This document shows positions 11,360 through 22,086 of a DNA stretch of 64,000 bases, piece by piece; positions within the stretch are counted from its first letter, which is position 1, and every line of letters starts with the position of its first letter. A program made the translations under genes and the position numbers. Where the stretch lies: assembly GCF_947507565.1 (NCBI RefSeq), contig NC_089185.1:2108001-2172000 (forward strand), written 5' to 3'. The stretch is from Oscarella lobularis (taxonomy: Eukaryota; Porifera; Homoscleromorpha; Homosclerophorida; Oscarellidae). Under the pieces are notes generated by a model. It was not told the DNA's origin, ran no database searches, and saw nothing but the letters and a program-made list of their open reading frames with translations.

Positions 11360-11850
11360 GACGACAACGAAGGTGGTTTAGTGACAGAATAGCGAGGATG
11401 AGGGAGACGCCTACGGCAACGGAAATGACGACGACAACGAAGGTGGTACATAATCCGCTGAATGAACGATCGACTTACCCATACATTACTCGGCATGTAG
11501 AATTATATACACCTCTCGATTGGCAAAGCTCATGTAGGCAACAACGACGAAAATGAAGGCGATATTGACGGCAACGACGGAAACGAATGTGGCATAGTGA
11601 CACAGCTAGAATCCTGATGGAACTATCGACTTGATTAAACACACATTACTCGGCGTACAGCCGTCTCGATTAGCGAAGCTCGCGACGGCTATGACGACAA
11701 CGAAAAAGAGGACGATATCGACAGCAACGACGACAAAGAAGGTTGTATAGTGACACAGAATCCTGACTGAACGACTTACTCATATATTACTCCGCGTATA
11801 TACGTCTTAAATAACGGAGATGACAGAGACGGCAATGACGACGACGAAGA
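11360..11850. repeat. ~145-bp degenerate tandem repeat (about 3.5 units)
   Basis: Each unit carries GACGACAACGAAGGTGGTA-like, AATCCTGACTGAACGACTTAC-like and CATTACTCGGCGTA-like blocks in the same order (near 11430, 11573 and 11727). No coding potential was recognised. Flanking 11091-11360 and 11850-12130 show nothing recognisable. Confidence 0.7.
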
Positions 11851-12133
11851 CAACGAAAGTAAGATTATCTGTGTTGCTACTAGTTAAACGGACTAATTTC
11901 AAGCATTTTTTCTTTAGTCCGCGAAATGCGCCCGTAACGTGGTGATAAGAAGGAGAGAAAATGATTTGATTGGTCTTTTAGTTTTTGTAAGATGAATTTT
12001 AGAAAGCGGCCACGGAATGTACAACGCTATTCTTATCACTGTCATATTATGGATATTTGATTGCATTTTGGCTGTGATTTTGCAGGACAAAGAAACGCTA
12101 GGAAATAGGAAGAAAATTGCTAAAGGCCACTAC

Positions 12134-12190
12134 TGAAAGTACACTTGAAGTACGCTAAAAGTACGCTAGAAGTACGCTGAAAGTACGCTA
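12134..12190. repeat. Short tandem repeat, AAGTACGCT(A/G)A units
   Basis: About five copies of an 11-13 bp unit directly upstream of the 2A-containing LINE remnant. Confidence 0.85.
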
Positions 12191-12191
12191 T

Positions 12192-13545
12192 CAATAGTAC
12201 AATTTGCCAGGGTTTTCTGCTACTACATCTCTTCCTTTTGGGGATGTTGAGCTCAACCCAGGCCCTGTGAAATATTCGTGTGGTTGCCGCAATAAATCGA
12301 ATACATTGATCAAGAGGGTATTCTTTGTGATTTTTGTGAACGCTGGTTTTACTCTAAATGCAAACGTCTGCCACCACTTATCTCTGCTCTGAATCAGATT
12401 CTATAGAATGAGAGTGTTCCCGCTGTGCTCCCGTTTTCAAATTCTGATCTTGATTTGGATGAATTGTCATTAGAATCCATCACAATTGATGACAATTTGA
12501 ACTCAACATCGGATGAATCAGTCATGATTTCCGCATCGGATAATGATACGTCTTTGCTCTTCAAGAGCGCGTTTTTAAGTTCGGCAATCGGGCATATGCC
12601 GAACAAAAGTTGCTGCTGTCCGATTAACTTGCCTAACGTCCGGACCTATTGTCCGAGCGATCTCCTCGAGAATTGTAGCCATTTGCCTAGTGCGCTAAAT
12701 GACAATTTCCCGTAAAGGTGCAGCTCTCCGTAGAAGTGCAGCTTCCTTCACGTGTCGCCATCTTGATTAACAGCTGGTTGACGGAGAAGAGCCGCAGAAG
12801 AGGAGGAGCCGAATTTCACGCAATGTCGTCGAAAGCTGCAGCTACGTCAACAGAGGAGGACATGCATGTACGGCCGCTCGGCCGTTTTTGGCAGAATGGG
12901 AGGCATGGCTTGAATCTTTGAATGACCCGGACGTGGACTAGTCACGACCTTTTTAAAAAAATCTCAGAAACGATACCCAGATAATCTTCATGTCCCGACT
13001 TATGTAATGTTGACGTCGGAGAGTTTCTATTCAGTGTCCGATTAAAATTGAAAGTGCAGGGAAAAACGTCCGAGCATGAAAAACTTCTTAAGACGAGCAC
13101 GGCCGGCGGACGGGCGCCGGGGTCAGTCTTGGACCCATCGAATCTAAATCAATATGGGGAGCCTATCACTTCTCTTCGGTCTTATCATTGCTCAAACTCT
13201 GGTGTTCTCTTTGCACATCTCAATATGAACAGTCTCATTGCCAAACTAGACTGGATTCGACTCATTTTACGAAAATGTTCACTTGATGTTCTAGCACTCT
13301 CTGAAACAAAACTGGATGACTCCATCTCAAATAATTTTCTTTGTTTCGAGGGATTGGAGCTTTTCAGAAAGGATCGCTCCCGACGTGGCGGAGGCGTCTG
13401 TTTATATGTCTCAAGGAAGCTTTGTTCTTCACCAATTCCAGCTCCGGATTCCCTAAACAATATAGAGGTAATTCGAGCTGAAATATGCCTGATATTTCGG
13501 CAGAGGAGCCGAGAACGCAGTAACTCGATTTTGAGGAATTAACCG
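12192..13545 (+). pseudogene. LINE (L2/CR1-like) remnant: 2A peptide, PHD finger, APE endonuclease
   Basis: The frame near the start reads PFGDVELNPGP (12234-12266), matching the D(V/I)ExNPGP core of 2A ribosome-skipping peptides. It is followed by KYSCGC and, after a one-base frame change, GILCDFCERWFYSKC, which together look like a degenerate PHD finger. A Ser/Asp-rich linker (12425-12715) follows. Then comes the start of an apurinic-type endonuclease: LFAHLNMNSLIAKLDWIRLI, LDVLALSETKLDD and RRGGGVCLYVSRKL (13200-13420). 2A plus PHD at the N terminus of L2/CR1-type LINEs is known from sea urchin and other invertebrates. RT is absent; the copy ends ~35 bp before the palindromic element. Confidence 0.75.
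12240..12266 (+). other. 2A-like ribosome-skipping motif GDVELNPGP
   Basis: The nine residues GDVELNPGP match the 2A core; skipping would occur between the final Gly and Pro. In 2A-bearing LINEs it sits at the N terminus of the ORF, as here. Confidence 0.8.
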
Positions 13546-13580
13546 TCGACTGCGCATGTCAGGGAAAACATACCTCTCTC

Positions 13581-14649
13581 AGCAGGGCGGACAAACACTG
13601 CGCATGCTCGCCTGCTAGTGAGGTAGCAATAGGGGTTAGCCAATCAGCACTCAAAGACGCGTTCTTCAAAATATTTTTGGCTGGGCCAAGCTCTAGAAGC
13701 CCTAGAAACATGTGAATGTCACATTATCGCACGGGCGCACGAAAAAACTTTTATTTGAGCCTCGACGGGTTTTTCATTTACGCTGCGCATTAGCAGATAA
13801 TCGGCCAGAAAGACAAACACCCGCCTGTAGCTAGAGAACTTGGGCTTCCAATTTCGCGAATAATAGCTGAAATTTCACGTACGCTTAGGAGAATTTTTTG
13901 CTATCGGCCACTCATCCGATTTGGCGAGAAAATTTAGCGAACTCTGCTCGAAATCCCGTTTTCGCGGGTTCGCGTTCTCCGCAGCGGACGCCAATAGTTC
14001 GCCTCTCTTGGCGGCGAGACTCACACAGCATGTTCGGCATTGACGTACGCTGCCGTGGACGAACAGCGAAGGTCCTCACGTGTACAGTCAGACATCACGG
14101 GTGTGAAGTATCATAATTGTGTTTCCTTTTCCTGTGCCCCAAATCAGACCGCGTGAGCCCTTCCTTTGTTCCTCCACGGTAGCGTACGTCAATGCCGAAC
14201 ATGCTGTGTAAGTCTCGCCGCCAAGAGAGGCGAACTGTTGGCGTCAGCTGCGGAGAACGCGAACCCGCGAAAACGGGATTTCGAGCAGAGTTCGCTAAAT
14301 TTTCTCGCCAAATCGGATGAGTGGCCGATAGCAAAACATTCTCCTAAGCGTACGTGAAATTTCAGCTATTATTCGCGAAATTGGAAGCCCAAGTTCTCTA
14401 GCTTCAGGCGAGTGTTTGTCTTTCTGGCCGATTATCTGCTAATCCGCAGCTTAAATGAAAAACCCTCGAGGCTCAAATAAAAGTTTTTTCGTGCGCCCGT
14501 GCGATAATGCGACATTCACATGTTTCTAGGGTTTCTAGACCTTGGCCCAGCCAAAAATATTTTGAAGAACGCGTTTTTGAGTACTGATTGGCTAACCCCT
14601 ATTGTTACCTCACTAGCGGCGAGCATGCGCAGTGTTTGTCCGCTCTGCT
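13581..14649. mobile_element. 1,069-bp foldback (palindromic) element
   Basis: Two ~500-bp arms (13581-~14080 and ~14150-14649) are inverted copies differing at scattered bases, around a ~70-bp spacer. The ends read AGCAG(G/A)GCGGACAAACAC. They are flanked by an imperfect 9-bp duplication, ACCTCTCTC (13572-13580) and ACCTCCCTT (14650-14658). No ORF is convincing. The size of the TIRs and the 9-bp duplication suggest a MULE-type foldback transposon. Confidence 0.85.
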
Positions 14650-14658
14650 ACCTCCCTT

Positions 14659-15004
14659 AAACGCTCTATTTATTGCCTTTGCTTTGTCAGAAACGTCGGT
14701 CAAACAGGTAGTGTAATCACTTTTGGGTATTTTGGTAGGATTTCTTCTGTTCATCCTCGTTGCTAAGTCGACGATGTCAATGCAACTAGCACAGCTAAAG
14801 GTTCCAATCCACAACAACACTTCTCATATTGAAAAGATCTTTTCTTTAGAATCCATCTCTCATTTTTGCCTGCGTGAAACGTATCTGTCGGGCCATTAAT
14901 CCAAGTAAAGTAAATACTAACTAATTCAATACGCTAATTTTGCCTTAGTCAGCAGACGGTATATTCGCGGCTTACAAGGTGTTACGCAGGTGATGGAAGT
15001 CGTC
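14659..15004. other. No recognisable feature
   Basis: AT-rich sequence between the foldback element and the IS630/Tc1-type transposon; nothing recognised. Confidence 0.5.
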
Positions 15005-15029
15005 TACAGTCGTTTTCAGGTAGGTTGTC
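15005..15029 (+). repeat. Left terminal inverted repeat
   Basis: TA target plus 23-bp TIR (CAGTCGTTTTCAGGTAGG...), identical to the complement of the right end. Confidence 0.93.
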
Positions 15030-15093
15030 TCTCCTGTGACACGTCTTTGGGTGAACGCGCGTGGGCCTCAGTCCCGGATAATCAAACTCGCAA

Positions 15094-16219
15094 ATGGCGG
15101 AACAAATTCCGAAATCGACACAAATTCTTATCCTGAAGCCGGGTAAAGCAATCTCGCTCACGCTTCTTTGTTACGATCGTCGCTTTAGGCTCTATCGTTT
15201 CTACGACGACTCCTTCCGTGTCTGGAACTGTTCTTTCCCCGTCTTTCACTCTTTCGCCGGCACCGTTTCGAGTCAACCCGTCCCTCGCTCAAGTCCAGAT
15301 GACAAAACCAGTGACGCCTGTGCCGTCGACTGTTCACAGTCCTTCTACGCTGTCTGCCGTGACGTCACTAAGTACGAGCCAGAATCAAAAAAATCCATAT
15401 TCATTTAAAGTCAAAATCCTGCCGGTTGGCGGTCGAGGAGGAGGAAAAACATTCATACTGAGAAGTGCTGACGTGCATGCTATCAATACAGTATCCGAGC
15501 TTAAGTCTTTGATTGAAAAAAATTTTTATTCGGAGCTCGGAAGACGACATGTTGCAGAAATTGGCGCAATGAAGAATGGAAGTCGGGTTTGGTTTTGTAA
15601 AGCTGCAGACGTCCAAGAAACGATTCAAAGAATAATGAAGCGCACCGACGTCACACTTTGGTGCACGGCACAAGAGCGAGACGGCACGACAAGCGACGAT
15701 GACAACTTGAGCGATTCTGATTCCAATTCTACCTCTCCTTTTAAAAAGAAAGCTCGAAAATCCTCATCAGGAAAGAAAAAAAATACCAAAGACGATCGAA
15801 TTGAGGAACTGATAAAAAACTTGAAAGACGAGCACGGAAACGCATTCACAATCTTGCAGTACAGGCTTTGGGCAGAAATGGTCGATGTTGGAACTCACGA
15901 ATCGCTCGAGTCTCCTCCTGATGTCCCAGCGTTCTTGGGAAAACAAACAGGATCAGGAGGAAAAAGAGTTACGTTTGCAACTGCCGTTTCGGAGCTGGGA
16001 ACTGCTATCGCGTCGGCTGTGTCAGGCAAGCCTGTTTGTCTACGAAGCTCTACGGCTGGAGGCGACGTTTCTCTTAGCCCGTCCAGAAAAGCAGAGATTC
16101 GTAGTAAATACATTCAACAGCTACGCGAACTTCACGATCTGATGAAGATAGGAGCTATAGATCAGTGTGACTTTGACGACCAGAAGAGCTTGATAATGGG
16201 TGAGCTGGGTAACATTTAG
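15094..16219 (+). CDS. Accessory protein of IS630/Tc1 transposon (359 aa, one intron)
   Basis: Exon 1 runs 15094-15142 from ATG (MAEQIPKSTQILILKP). A 46-bp intron (GTAAAG...TTTAG, 15143-15188) separates it from exon 2, 15189-16219. Phase is kept exactly, giving 359 residues. Residues ~84-176 (SFKVKILPVGG...VSELKSLIEKNF...NGSRVWFCKAADVQETIQ) have the alternation of a ubiquitin-like/PB1-like fold. An acidic and then a Lys-rich stretch (KKKARK..., ~200-215) could be a nuclear localisation signal. A conserved-looking block, LKDEHGNAFTILQYRLWAEM (~229-248), is followed by PPDVPAF. The C terminus (IQQLRELHDLMKIGAIDQCD and on) resembles a SHOCT-like helical pair (L..L...GaI...F...K..I). The function is unknown. 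Location between the TIRs implies a role in transposition, targeting or expression of this element. Confidence 0.85.
15143..15188 (+). other. 46-bp GT-AG intron in accessory gene
   Basis: Donor CCGG|GTAAAG and acceptor CGCTTTAG|GC. Removal joins an ATG-initiated exon in frame to a long ORF that otherwise lacks a local ATG before 15299. Confidence 0.75.
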
Positions 16220-16403
16220 CAAACAGTCTGCTATACAGATTTGAGAACATGCTTTGGTTATTCATAGTTTAAGTAAGAAACTCGTAAAAACGCTTTGTTT
16301 TGTTAAGGGTTAATTAATTGAGCGTTGGCAGAGTTAAATTTAACGTTTTACGAAAGAGTTTATTGCATGGAATTTCCTTCTACCGCAGAATAAAGTTAAC
16401 GTT

Positions 16404-17378
16404 TTAAGTATAACCACTATGAGATATGTACTGTTCACAGTCTGCCTTTGTGACATGAAGAAAAGCTTCAACGATTAACTTCCTGTAGCCAATGGCGCTA
16501 CGCATTAGACGACTGGATTCAGCTCTGATAAAATATTTCACTTTAGAAAACACTTCTTCTATCGGGTTAAGATCGGGACTGTACGGTGGAAGAAACTTTA
16601 CCAAAACGCCTATACTTTGAAGGAGGCCTGTCACTTCCTCCGTATGATGAATGGATGCGTTATCCATTACGACAATGCTGTGAGGGTTTGTTCCATTAAA
16701 GGGCTGAAAATGCTGCAGCATATTCTTCCTTAAAAAATTAGCAAACGTTTCACCACTAACGTTGTGGTCGTAAGTAACTGCGTCGAGTACACCCGACATT
16801 GAAATGGCGGCAATAGTGTTTTTTCTCTTATTGTAAAATACAGGAAACTTCTCTGTGGCTTCTTTACCTCTTGGAGCATATCCGTATCTTCTAATTCCAT
16901 TACGAAAATCGAATCCAACTTCATCAATAAAAACGAACATTTCAGGCAAGTAGTACGGATTGCTGACTGTCACGGCTTTAAAGTGAGACCTTTTTTTCTC
17001 ACATCTGCGAGACGCAATTGTTTTCAATTTTTTGCGAGAGAAATTACTTGATTGCAAAAAGCGGCTGAGTGTCGATAGGCTTGCTTCTCTTCCTGTTTTG
17101 TGAAAAAGGTATGCTGAAAGCTCCCGCAAATAAACTGTGGGATTGCGAATGACGCGAAGAAGCAGTTCGAATTCATCAACCCGGTTGAGAATCTTCATCG
17201 GACCATGTCTCTGTCTCCAAGCAGTAACGTCGCCGGTTCTAAGAAGCCTCTGGATGTATCGACGAACTGATTTCTCCGATATGAAGAGTATTCCTGCTAT
17301 TTCGCTTGGCGATTTTCGTTGACAAAGAAAAAGCCGCACTACTCGCCATCGTAGATCCGTAGAATAAGCTTTAGCCAT
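16404..17378 (-). CDS. IS630/Tc1-superfamily DD34E transposase (324 aa)
   Basis: ATG at 17378 (MAKAYSTDLR); an upstream open stretch exists but reads through the TIR. Residues ~1-120 are a tandem helix-turn-helix region (WRVVRLFL...SPSEIAGILFISEKSVRRYI, then ELSAYLFHKTGREASLSTLS). The catalytic triad is D152 (FVFIDEVGFDF), D239 (IVVMDNASIHH) and E274 (PYSPDLNPIEEVF), with 34 residues between the last two, i.e. DD34E. Length and motif spacing are complete for the family, with no stop or frameshift. It faces the accessory gene. TIRs with TA duplication fit its cut-and-paste chemistry. Confidence 0.94.
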   Translation of the reverse strand: MAKAYSTDLRWRVVRLFLCQRKSPSEIAGILFISEKSVRRYIQRLLRTGDVTAWRQRHGPMKILNRVDEFELLLRVIRNPTVYLRELSAYLFHKTGREASLSTLSRFLQSSNFSRKKLKTIASRRCEKKRSHFKAVTVSNPYYLPEMFVFIDEVGFDFRNGIRRYGYAPRGKEATEKFPVFYNKRKNTIAAISMSGVLDAVTYDHNVSGETFANFLRKNMLQHFQPFNGTNPHSIVVMDNASIHHTEEVTGLLQSIGVLVKFLPPYSPDLNPIEEVFSKVKYFIRAESSRLMRSAIGYRKLIVEAFLHVTKADCEQYISHSGYT

Positions 17379-17473
17379 GATCAAGCTGTCAGAGCTGCAC
17401 AGTAGTTTCGAATACTTCTGAGAAACTGCGCGTGCGCAGTTGTGTACGGGACATTCTTCAGACCTGCAGCTAG

Positions 17474-17498
17474 GACAACCTACCTGAAAACGACTGTA
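17474..17498 (-). repeat. Right terminal inverted repeat
   Basis: Exact reverse complement of 15005-15029, ending in the TA duplication. Confidence 0.93.
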
Positions 17499-18209
17499 AA
17501 GCAAAAATTTGTTTTTCTATATTCGAGGCCTCCTTTAATTAAAAAAGAAGGAAACATACATACTAAAGTACAAGCAAATGAAATGAAGTCTTTGCACGAG
17601 TTACCTGTGTTAACGATATAATTAACAATACCGTCTTCTATTTAATTCGGTCTGTGTAGAGAATATGCTCTCGTCCATTCTCGAGTCGAGAGCCGCACTC
17701 GTCTATACTCGACCCGATGCACTCGAACCCATACGAGGAGAAGACACGAAAGTGTTTTTCTATCACGTTACTTCACACTCAGTGGATTGACACTTTCGGC
17801 CTCTCAATCTCTGTCAGTCTCAATCTGTGTCACTCTCGACTACGAAGCTCACTCGTTTGATCGTTCTCGTCGACTTCTCGGAGATCGCCTACGCGCTTAG
17901 TTAAATGAACTTAATTGCGCGCACGTCTTACAACCTTGAATTTTTTCATTTAGCTTGTAGTTCATTTCACATATGCGTGCGCGCGTGCATGCACCTTAGA
18001 CTTCGTTACGCCAATGTGAGTTTTAGCTGCGAGTTTTAGCTTTGAAAATCTTCTGCGGAAAGTCTTTGAAATTGCGATTTGCGCTCTCCTCAATAAACGT
18101 TCAAAAATTTAACTGAGTGATTCGAGGCCAACAACAAACTTAAAGTAGAAGATAAATTCTTCTTAGTGGTGTTGAGGCCCAAAGTCCGCCTGGACGCCGA
18201 CGAGATTGG
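17499..18209. other. No recognisable feature
   Basis: Contains a small palindrome around 17680 (TCTCGAGTCGAGA) and no supported gene. Confidence 0.5.
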
Positions 18210-18355
18210 ATGTTGACAACGCGAGAAGCCGTACGAGGTGACATTGCTTGCACTTTTTTAAATCTTAAATCCGGCTCTTTACGCATGCACCACTCAGCAT
18301 CCAATCAACATAACCTTGGTCCCAAACCCCAACAATACTCCCCCAACAGGAGTGG

Positions 18356-19505
18356 ATGTCCTCATCCATGGTCGGACCAAAAACACAAAAGAAAAGACTA
18401 ATGGGCGCGCATGCAGGGAAAACAGAGAACAGAGACATCAAAGAACTCAGGAGTTACCAAGAGAGATACCAGGCAAATTATCCGATTGGCCACCGGCGCG
18501 CACGTCGTCACGCGGCGAAGAATTCCGGGAGCGACTTCCGATGCCTTGCTTCCACATTGATCCTCGATCCCAGGAGTAGGAGAATGGGTATGAGGCTCGA
18601 CGAGGTCGTTACGGAGGGTAACAGCTGCAGACTGGCCTCCGTTGAAGGATGAACAAAGGTCGAAGGTGTGGAGCCGGAAGGAAGAACTTCTATTGCAGTG
18701 CTCGGCGGAAGTTGAGTTGAAGGCGAATAGTAACGGATAATTCGCTGAACGTTTGCCAGGGTCGTTGAGCCGGATTGAACCTGAGCGAGCGCGTACGTGC
18801 TGTCGTTGAGACAATTCTGCCCCCGGTACGGGCCGTTAAAGTGTTGACGTAATTTTTGGCCAGAGACGTGGTTTCCGCACGTTGGAGTGAAGTAACACGT
18901 GCTGGCCGAACGAGCTCGAGCAATTCGAGGACCCAGAAGTATCAATGGAGTCGGACAACGCCGACAAAGAAGAAGAAAGGGCCAAAGAAGCCGAGAAAAG
19001 ATCCCCAAAGGGGGACCCGCCACGAGGTCCAAGCCACGCCTACAAAGCAACATCGTCAATGCCAATCAAAAAAACAAGAAGAGTGGAGGAACTGGGAGCG
19101 CAATTGAAGGAGCAATCAGCCAGGGAGAAGAAAGAAAAGAAGAATGAAGAGAAAGAGGCGACGAAAGAAACCAACGAGAAATTTACAATGCCTATAAGGA
19201 AGCTAACGCCTGAAATCATCACCGAACAAAAGAAAGAAGCACAAGATCTCATCAAAAGATCAACGACAACGAAAGCAACAAAGCTATCGCAATAGCCCGC
19301 CGAGCCGAATTCAGTGACTTTGTCGAACGACAATTACACCCAAAAGGACTACAAATTACGGTGAACATAACGCCGATGCTTGCTAAAGACTCTGATATCT
19401 TAGACTAATTCGCCGCCGAGAAAAGAGAGTTTGAATCTAAAACAATGCAAAGCCTGATTGAACACTATTCAAAGATAGAGAAAAACATGACGAATACCAT
19501 CAAAG
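18356..19505 (+). pseudogene. Unidentified charged-ORF remnant
   Basis: A lysine/glutamate-rich frame (18945-19292, with KRSPKGDPPRG and PIRKLTPEIITEQKKEAQDL) changes frame near 19260. It continues as ARRAEFSDFVERQLHPKGLQ and ITVNITPMLAKDSD, meets a TAG, then reads AEKREFESKTMQSLIEHYSK. The sequence looks like a once-coding, coiled-coil-forming protein. It stops where a pogo-type terminus begins at 19515, so it may have been interrupted by that element. The family is not recognised; a retroelement ORF1 is possible. Weak minus-strand ORFs over 18398-19065 are probably shadows. Confidence 0.35.
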
Positions 19506-19514
19506 AAGACAGAT

Positions 19515-19936
19515 ACAGTCGACTCTCCGAATAGTGGACACTTTGGGGAAGATAAAGTTGCCCACTCTAGAGAAGCTGTCCACTCAAAGAAAACCATCTA
19601 TTTTTTACGTCAATTCGAAACGGCTTTTCGCTAACAGAATTATAAGATAAACGCGTCCAAGCTTGCCTGCTTTGTACAACGCCTGCTGCAGGCAGAAACA
19701 CGGTCAATATTTTGCCTAATCTTTTTTGCTTCTTCTGCGCAGTTCTTGCTTTCCAAAAACAGTTTCACGTCTTCCAATTGCGTCAATGCTTCAGAAAACG
19801 TTGATATTTTCAAAGGAATCGTGTCGTGAACGTCGATGAGGACTGTTGCCATGTGAATGGCAGTTGACGTCTCTGATGAAGTTGGTCTCTGAATTCTGTG
19901 AATGGAATGAAAATCATCGATTATTAGTATTCCCAA
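19515..19936 (-). pseudogene. pogo-type element: terminus plus transposase C-terminal remnant
   Basis: TA followed by CAGTCGACTCTCCGAATAGT is a pogo/Tigger-like terminal repeat, with a GTCCAC direct repeat just inside. On the minus strand 19936-19640 reads a helical tail (TFSEALTQLEDVKLFLESKN) like the C terminus of pogo-type transposases. The DDE core and the other TIR are missing. Confidence 0.5.
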
Positions 19937-20514
19937 TCTAAAGAAAATACAATATTTTTGTAATTATTTAGATAAATAAATAATTAAGCTGGCCTTTTCT
20001 TTTTCACTGCCTCGTCAAATTGACAAATTGAATATTGTCTTTTCCTAGGTTTTTTCTGAAGTGTCGAATGGTCTCTGGGTGTCCGCTCAATCCGAGGACG
20101 CAACCGCATTCTAGGGCTGCTTCAGAGCACCCTGACATTGAAAGGTGCAGACCGACATCGTTCACAAAAGAGGTATTTTTCTAAAGTACATATGTACAAT
20201 AATTTACTTTTGTTTAAAGAATTATATTTACCAGGTTACTGAAATAGGCCAGTCTATGAAGTTCACTGACGACGCGTATTTGACGAAGGTTTGCTCTTTT
20301 GTCACTTTCAGGGTAATTGCTGATAATGGCTTTTTTTAGCTGATCGAACAATCCTGTGCAGACAGTGCTCTTGCTGATGTGAATCGACTTGAAAAGAAGA
20401 GATAAGAACACGTCTAGAGTAGTCCGATGGTAAGATGCTGAGGACAATTCTTCTCGGATTCACAAAGCTGGCGCCTTTCCCCCAGAAGTGACGAAATGAA
20501 CTCAGAAGAGGAAG

Positions 20515-20985
20515 ACGATGTCGACAACCTGGCGGAGATACGAGATGCATTGGAGTGCATTTCTTGGCACTTCAGGGATCCATTGGAAGCTAAGTGTGTC
20601 AACTTGGCTTGCATTTAGGATCGTACAATATTCTAGGAAGTATCTTATCATTGACAAGAGGGTTACCGGAAAGTCTGGTATAAGCTACACTTGTCTTCTG
20701 ATTCAGAGAGCAAGTTGCCTAACATTTTTCGACTTTGTAAGTTGGTGGTTAGTCTACCTTTCTCAAATGCTCATAAGGAGAGATTGTTCTCTACCTTGAA
20801 CGTTATCAAGACCAACAGAAGAACCAACCTGAAGTTTACTATCCTCTTAGATGTACTTAAAATTCAGATAGAAGGTCCTCCTCTCCCTAGCTTTTTAGCT
20901 GATCAAGCCGTTTAACTTTGGTGGAATGATTGTCAAACCACTCGAAGAGTTAGTCAGCTGCCGAGAAAAGAGTACACGCCAATTG
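20515..20985 (+). pseudogene. hAT transposase C-terminal remnant
   Basis: After decayed sequence (near 20530-20690, VWYKLHL at the end), the frame 20691-20912 reads LPNIFRLCKLVVSLPFSNAH, ERLFSTLNVIKTNRR and ends at a TAA. Just after it the original frame continues LWWNDCQTTRRVSQ. SLPFSNAHKERLFS is the hAT dimerisation-domain signature. The N-terminal catalytic region is unrecognisable, so the copy is dead. Confidence 0.7.
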
Positions 20986-21178
20986 GCTGAAACCCCTGAA
21001 GCGATTAATGTTTTGCACGAATCTGGTAGGGCATGAAGGCCGACAACTAGCACACTGGAATAATTTTTTTAAATATGTTGAATGCATTAAAAGGGCAACC
21101 CCTCTACGATTGGTATTTGAGCTCCTTCATTAACAAAAAATTGTACAGTACAAGGCAATAATTAAATATCTGTGTAAA

Positions 21179-21412
21179 CACAATAGAGTCGGACGTCCGT
21201 ATCTCTGAACCATCCGCTAATCCGTGCATGTCGCAATCCGAGCACATTTGGTAGCTTTCATCCCTCAAAAATGACAAAATCAGTTTGTCTTTTATTAATT
21301 TTTGTATTTGCTTGTCTCTCAAGCGGCACGTTATTCCTAAGTATTTAGTAGATAGCATACTGCAATTCCACCGATTTGCAAAATCCCTAAACTCTCGATC
21401 CAAAGTAATCAT
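21179..21412 (-). other. Possible pogo-like terminus and short ORF remnant
   Basis: CAATAGAGTCGGACGTCCGT resembles a pogo/Tigger end, and a 102-codon minus-strand ORF covers it. There is no matching partner TIR. The surrounding 20990-21860 shows nothing else recognisable. Confidence 0.25.
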
Positions 21413-22086
21413 TTAAATAATTTAGGCATAAATAGACCGTTAGAATGTAGCAGTTCCTGCCCAATACTAGATTCAACACAGTGATTGTACAAATGCCACC
21501 CTCCCCATAATAAGTAACAAATTGTATTCTTATCTACCTCTTGCTCGTCATACAAAATATCGCTCTAAATCATTGACCAAATAACATCGACAGTTAACTC
21601 TCGAAACAAACTATCGCTATCCTCTTCTTCCACAGACTTATCAACGCACTTTCTTGAACGGCGATTTGAACAGCCACGTCGTCCTCATCAGTAGAGTACT
21701 GCAATCTGCGTACTGCCATAAATAAATGTTAAAAAATATTTTTTATATAAGAGAATGTTTTACCTTGAAATCGCAAATTTTTACACTTTATTAGGGGCGT
21801 TGGAGCTTCCTCCTCCAATGAAGTATCGGCAGCCGGAGTTTGTTGTCGCTTACGACTCACAGGAGCCAACGATATCTATTTGCGCTTTTTCTGCTACGAC
21901 CTGGAGCAGTAGCCTGCCGTTTCCGTGGCTGGTCAGGCGCCGCCAAGGCGCCTCACCCGCAAAACCAGCCAGCCTCGTACGTCGGGCCTTCCCTTCTTTC
22001 GGGGCGTATTCGTGGCGCAAAATGCTGACTGCTGCAAAACTCATGAACCTCCTCGCCGTATCGAGAGCCACTTCGCAGAAATTTGA

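Larger units (their letters stand above)
15005..17498. mobile_element. Complete two-gene IS630/Tc1-type DNA transposon
   Basis: Ends are a perfect 25-bp inverted match including the TA: 15005-15029 begins TACAGTCGTTTTCAGGTAGG, and 17474-17498 is its reverse complement. The TA at each outer end is the target duplication, so the element proper is 15007-17496 (2,490 bp). Inside are two convergent genes: a spliced accessory gene on + (15094-16219) and an uninterrupted transposase on - (17378-16404), with 184 bp between their stops. Intact ORFs and perfect TIRs suggest recent activity. Confidence 0.93.

Noticed and set aside
15218-15298. Start of the accessory protein at GTG 15218
   Set aside because: Eukaryotic genes rarely start at GTG; the spliced ATG at 15094 joins this frame in phase.
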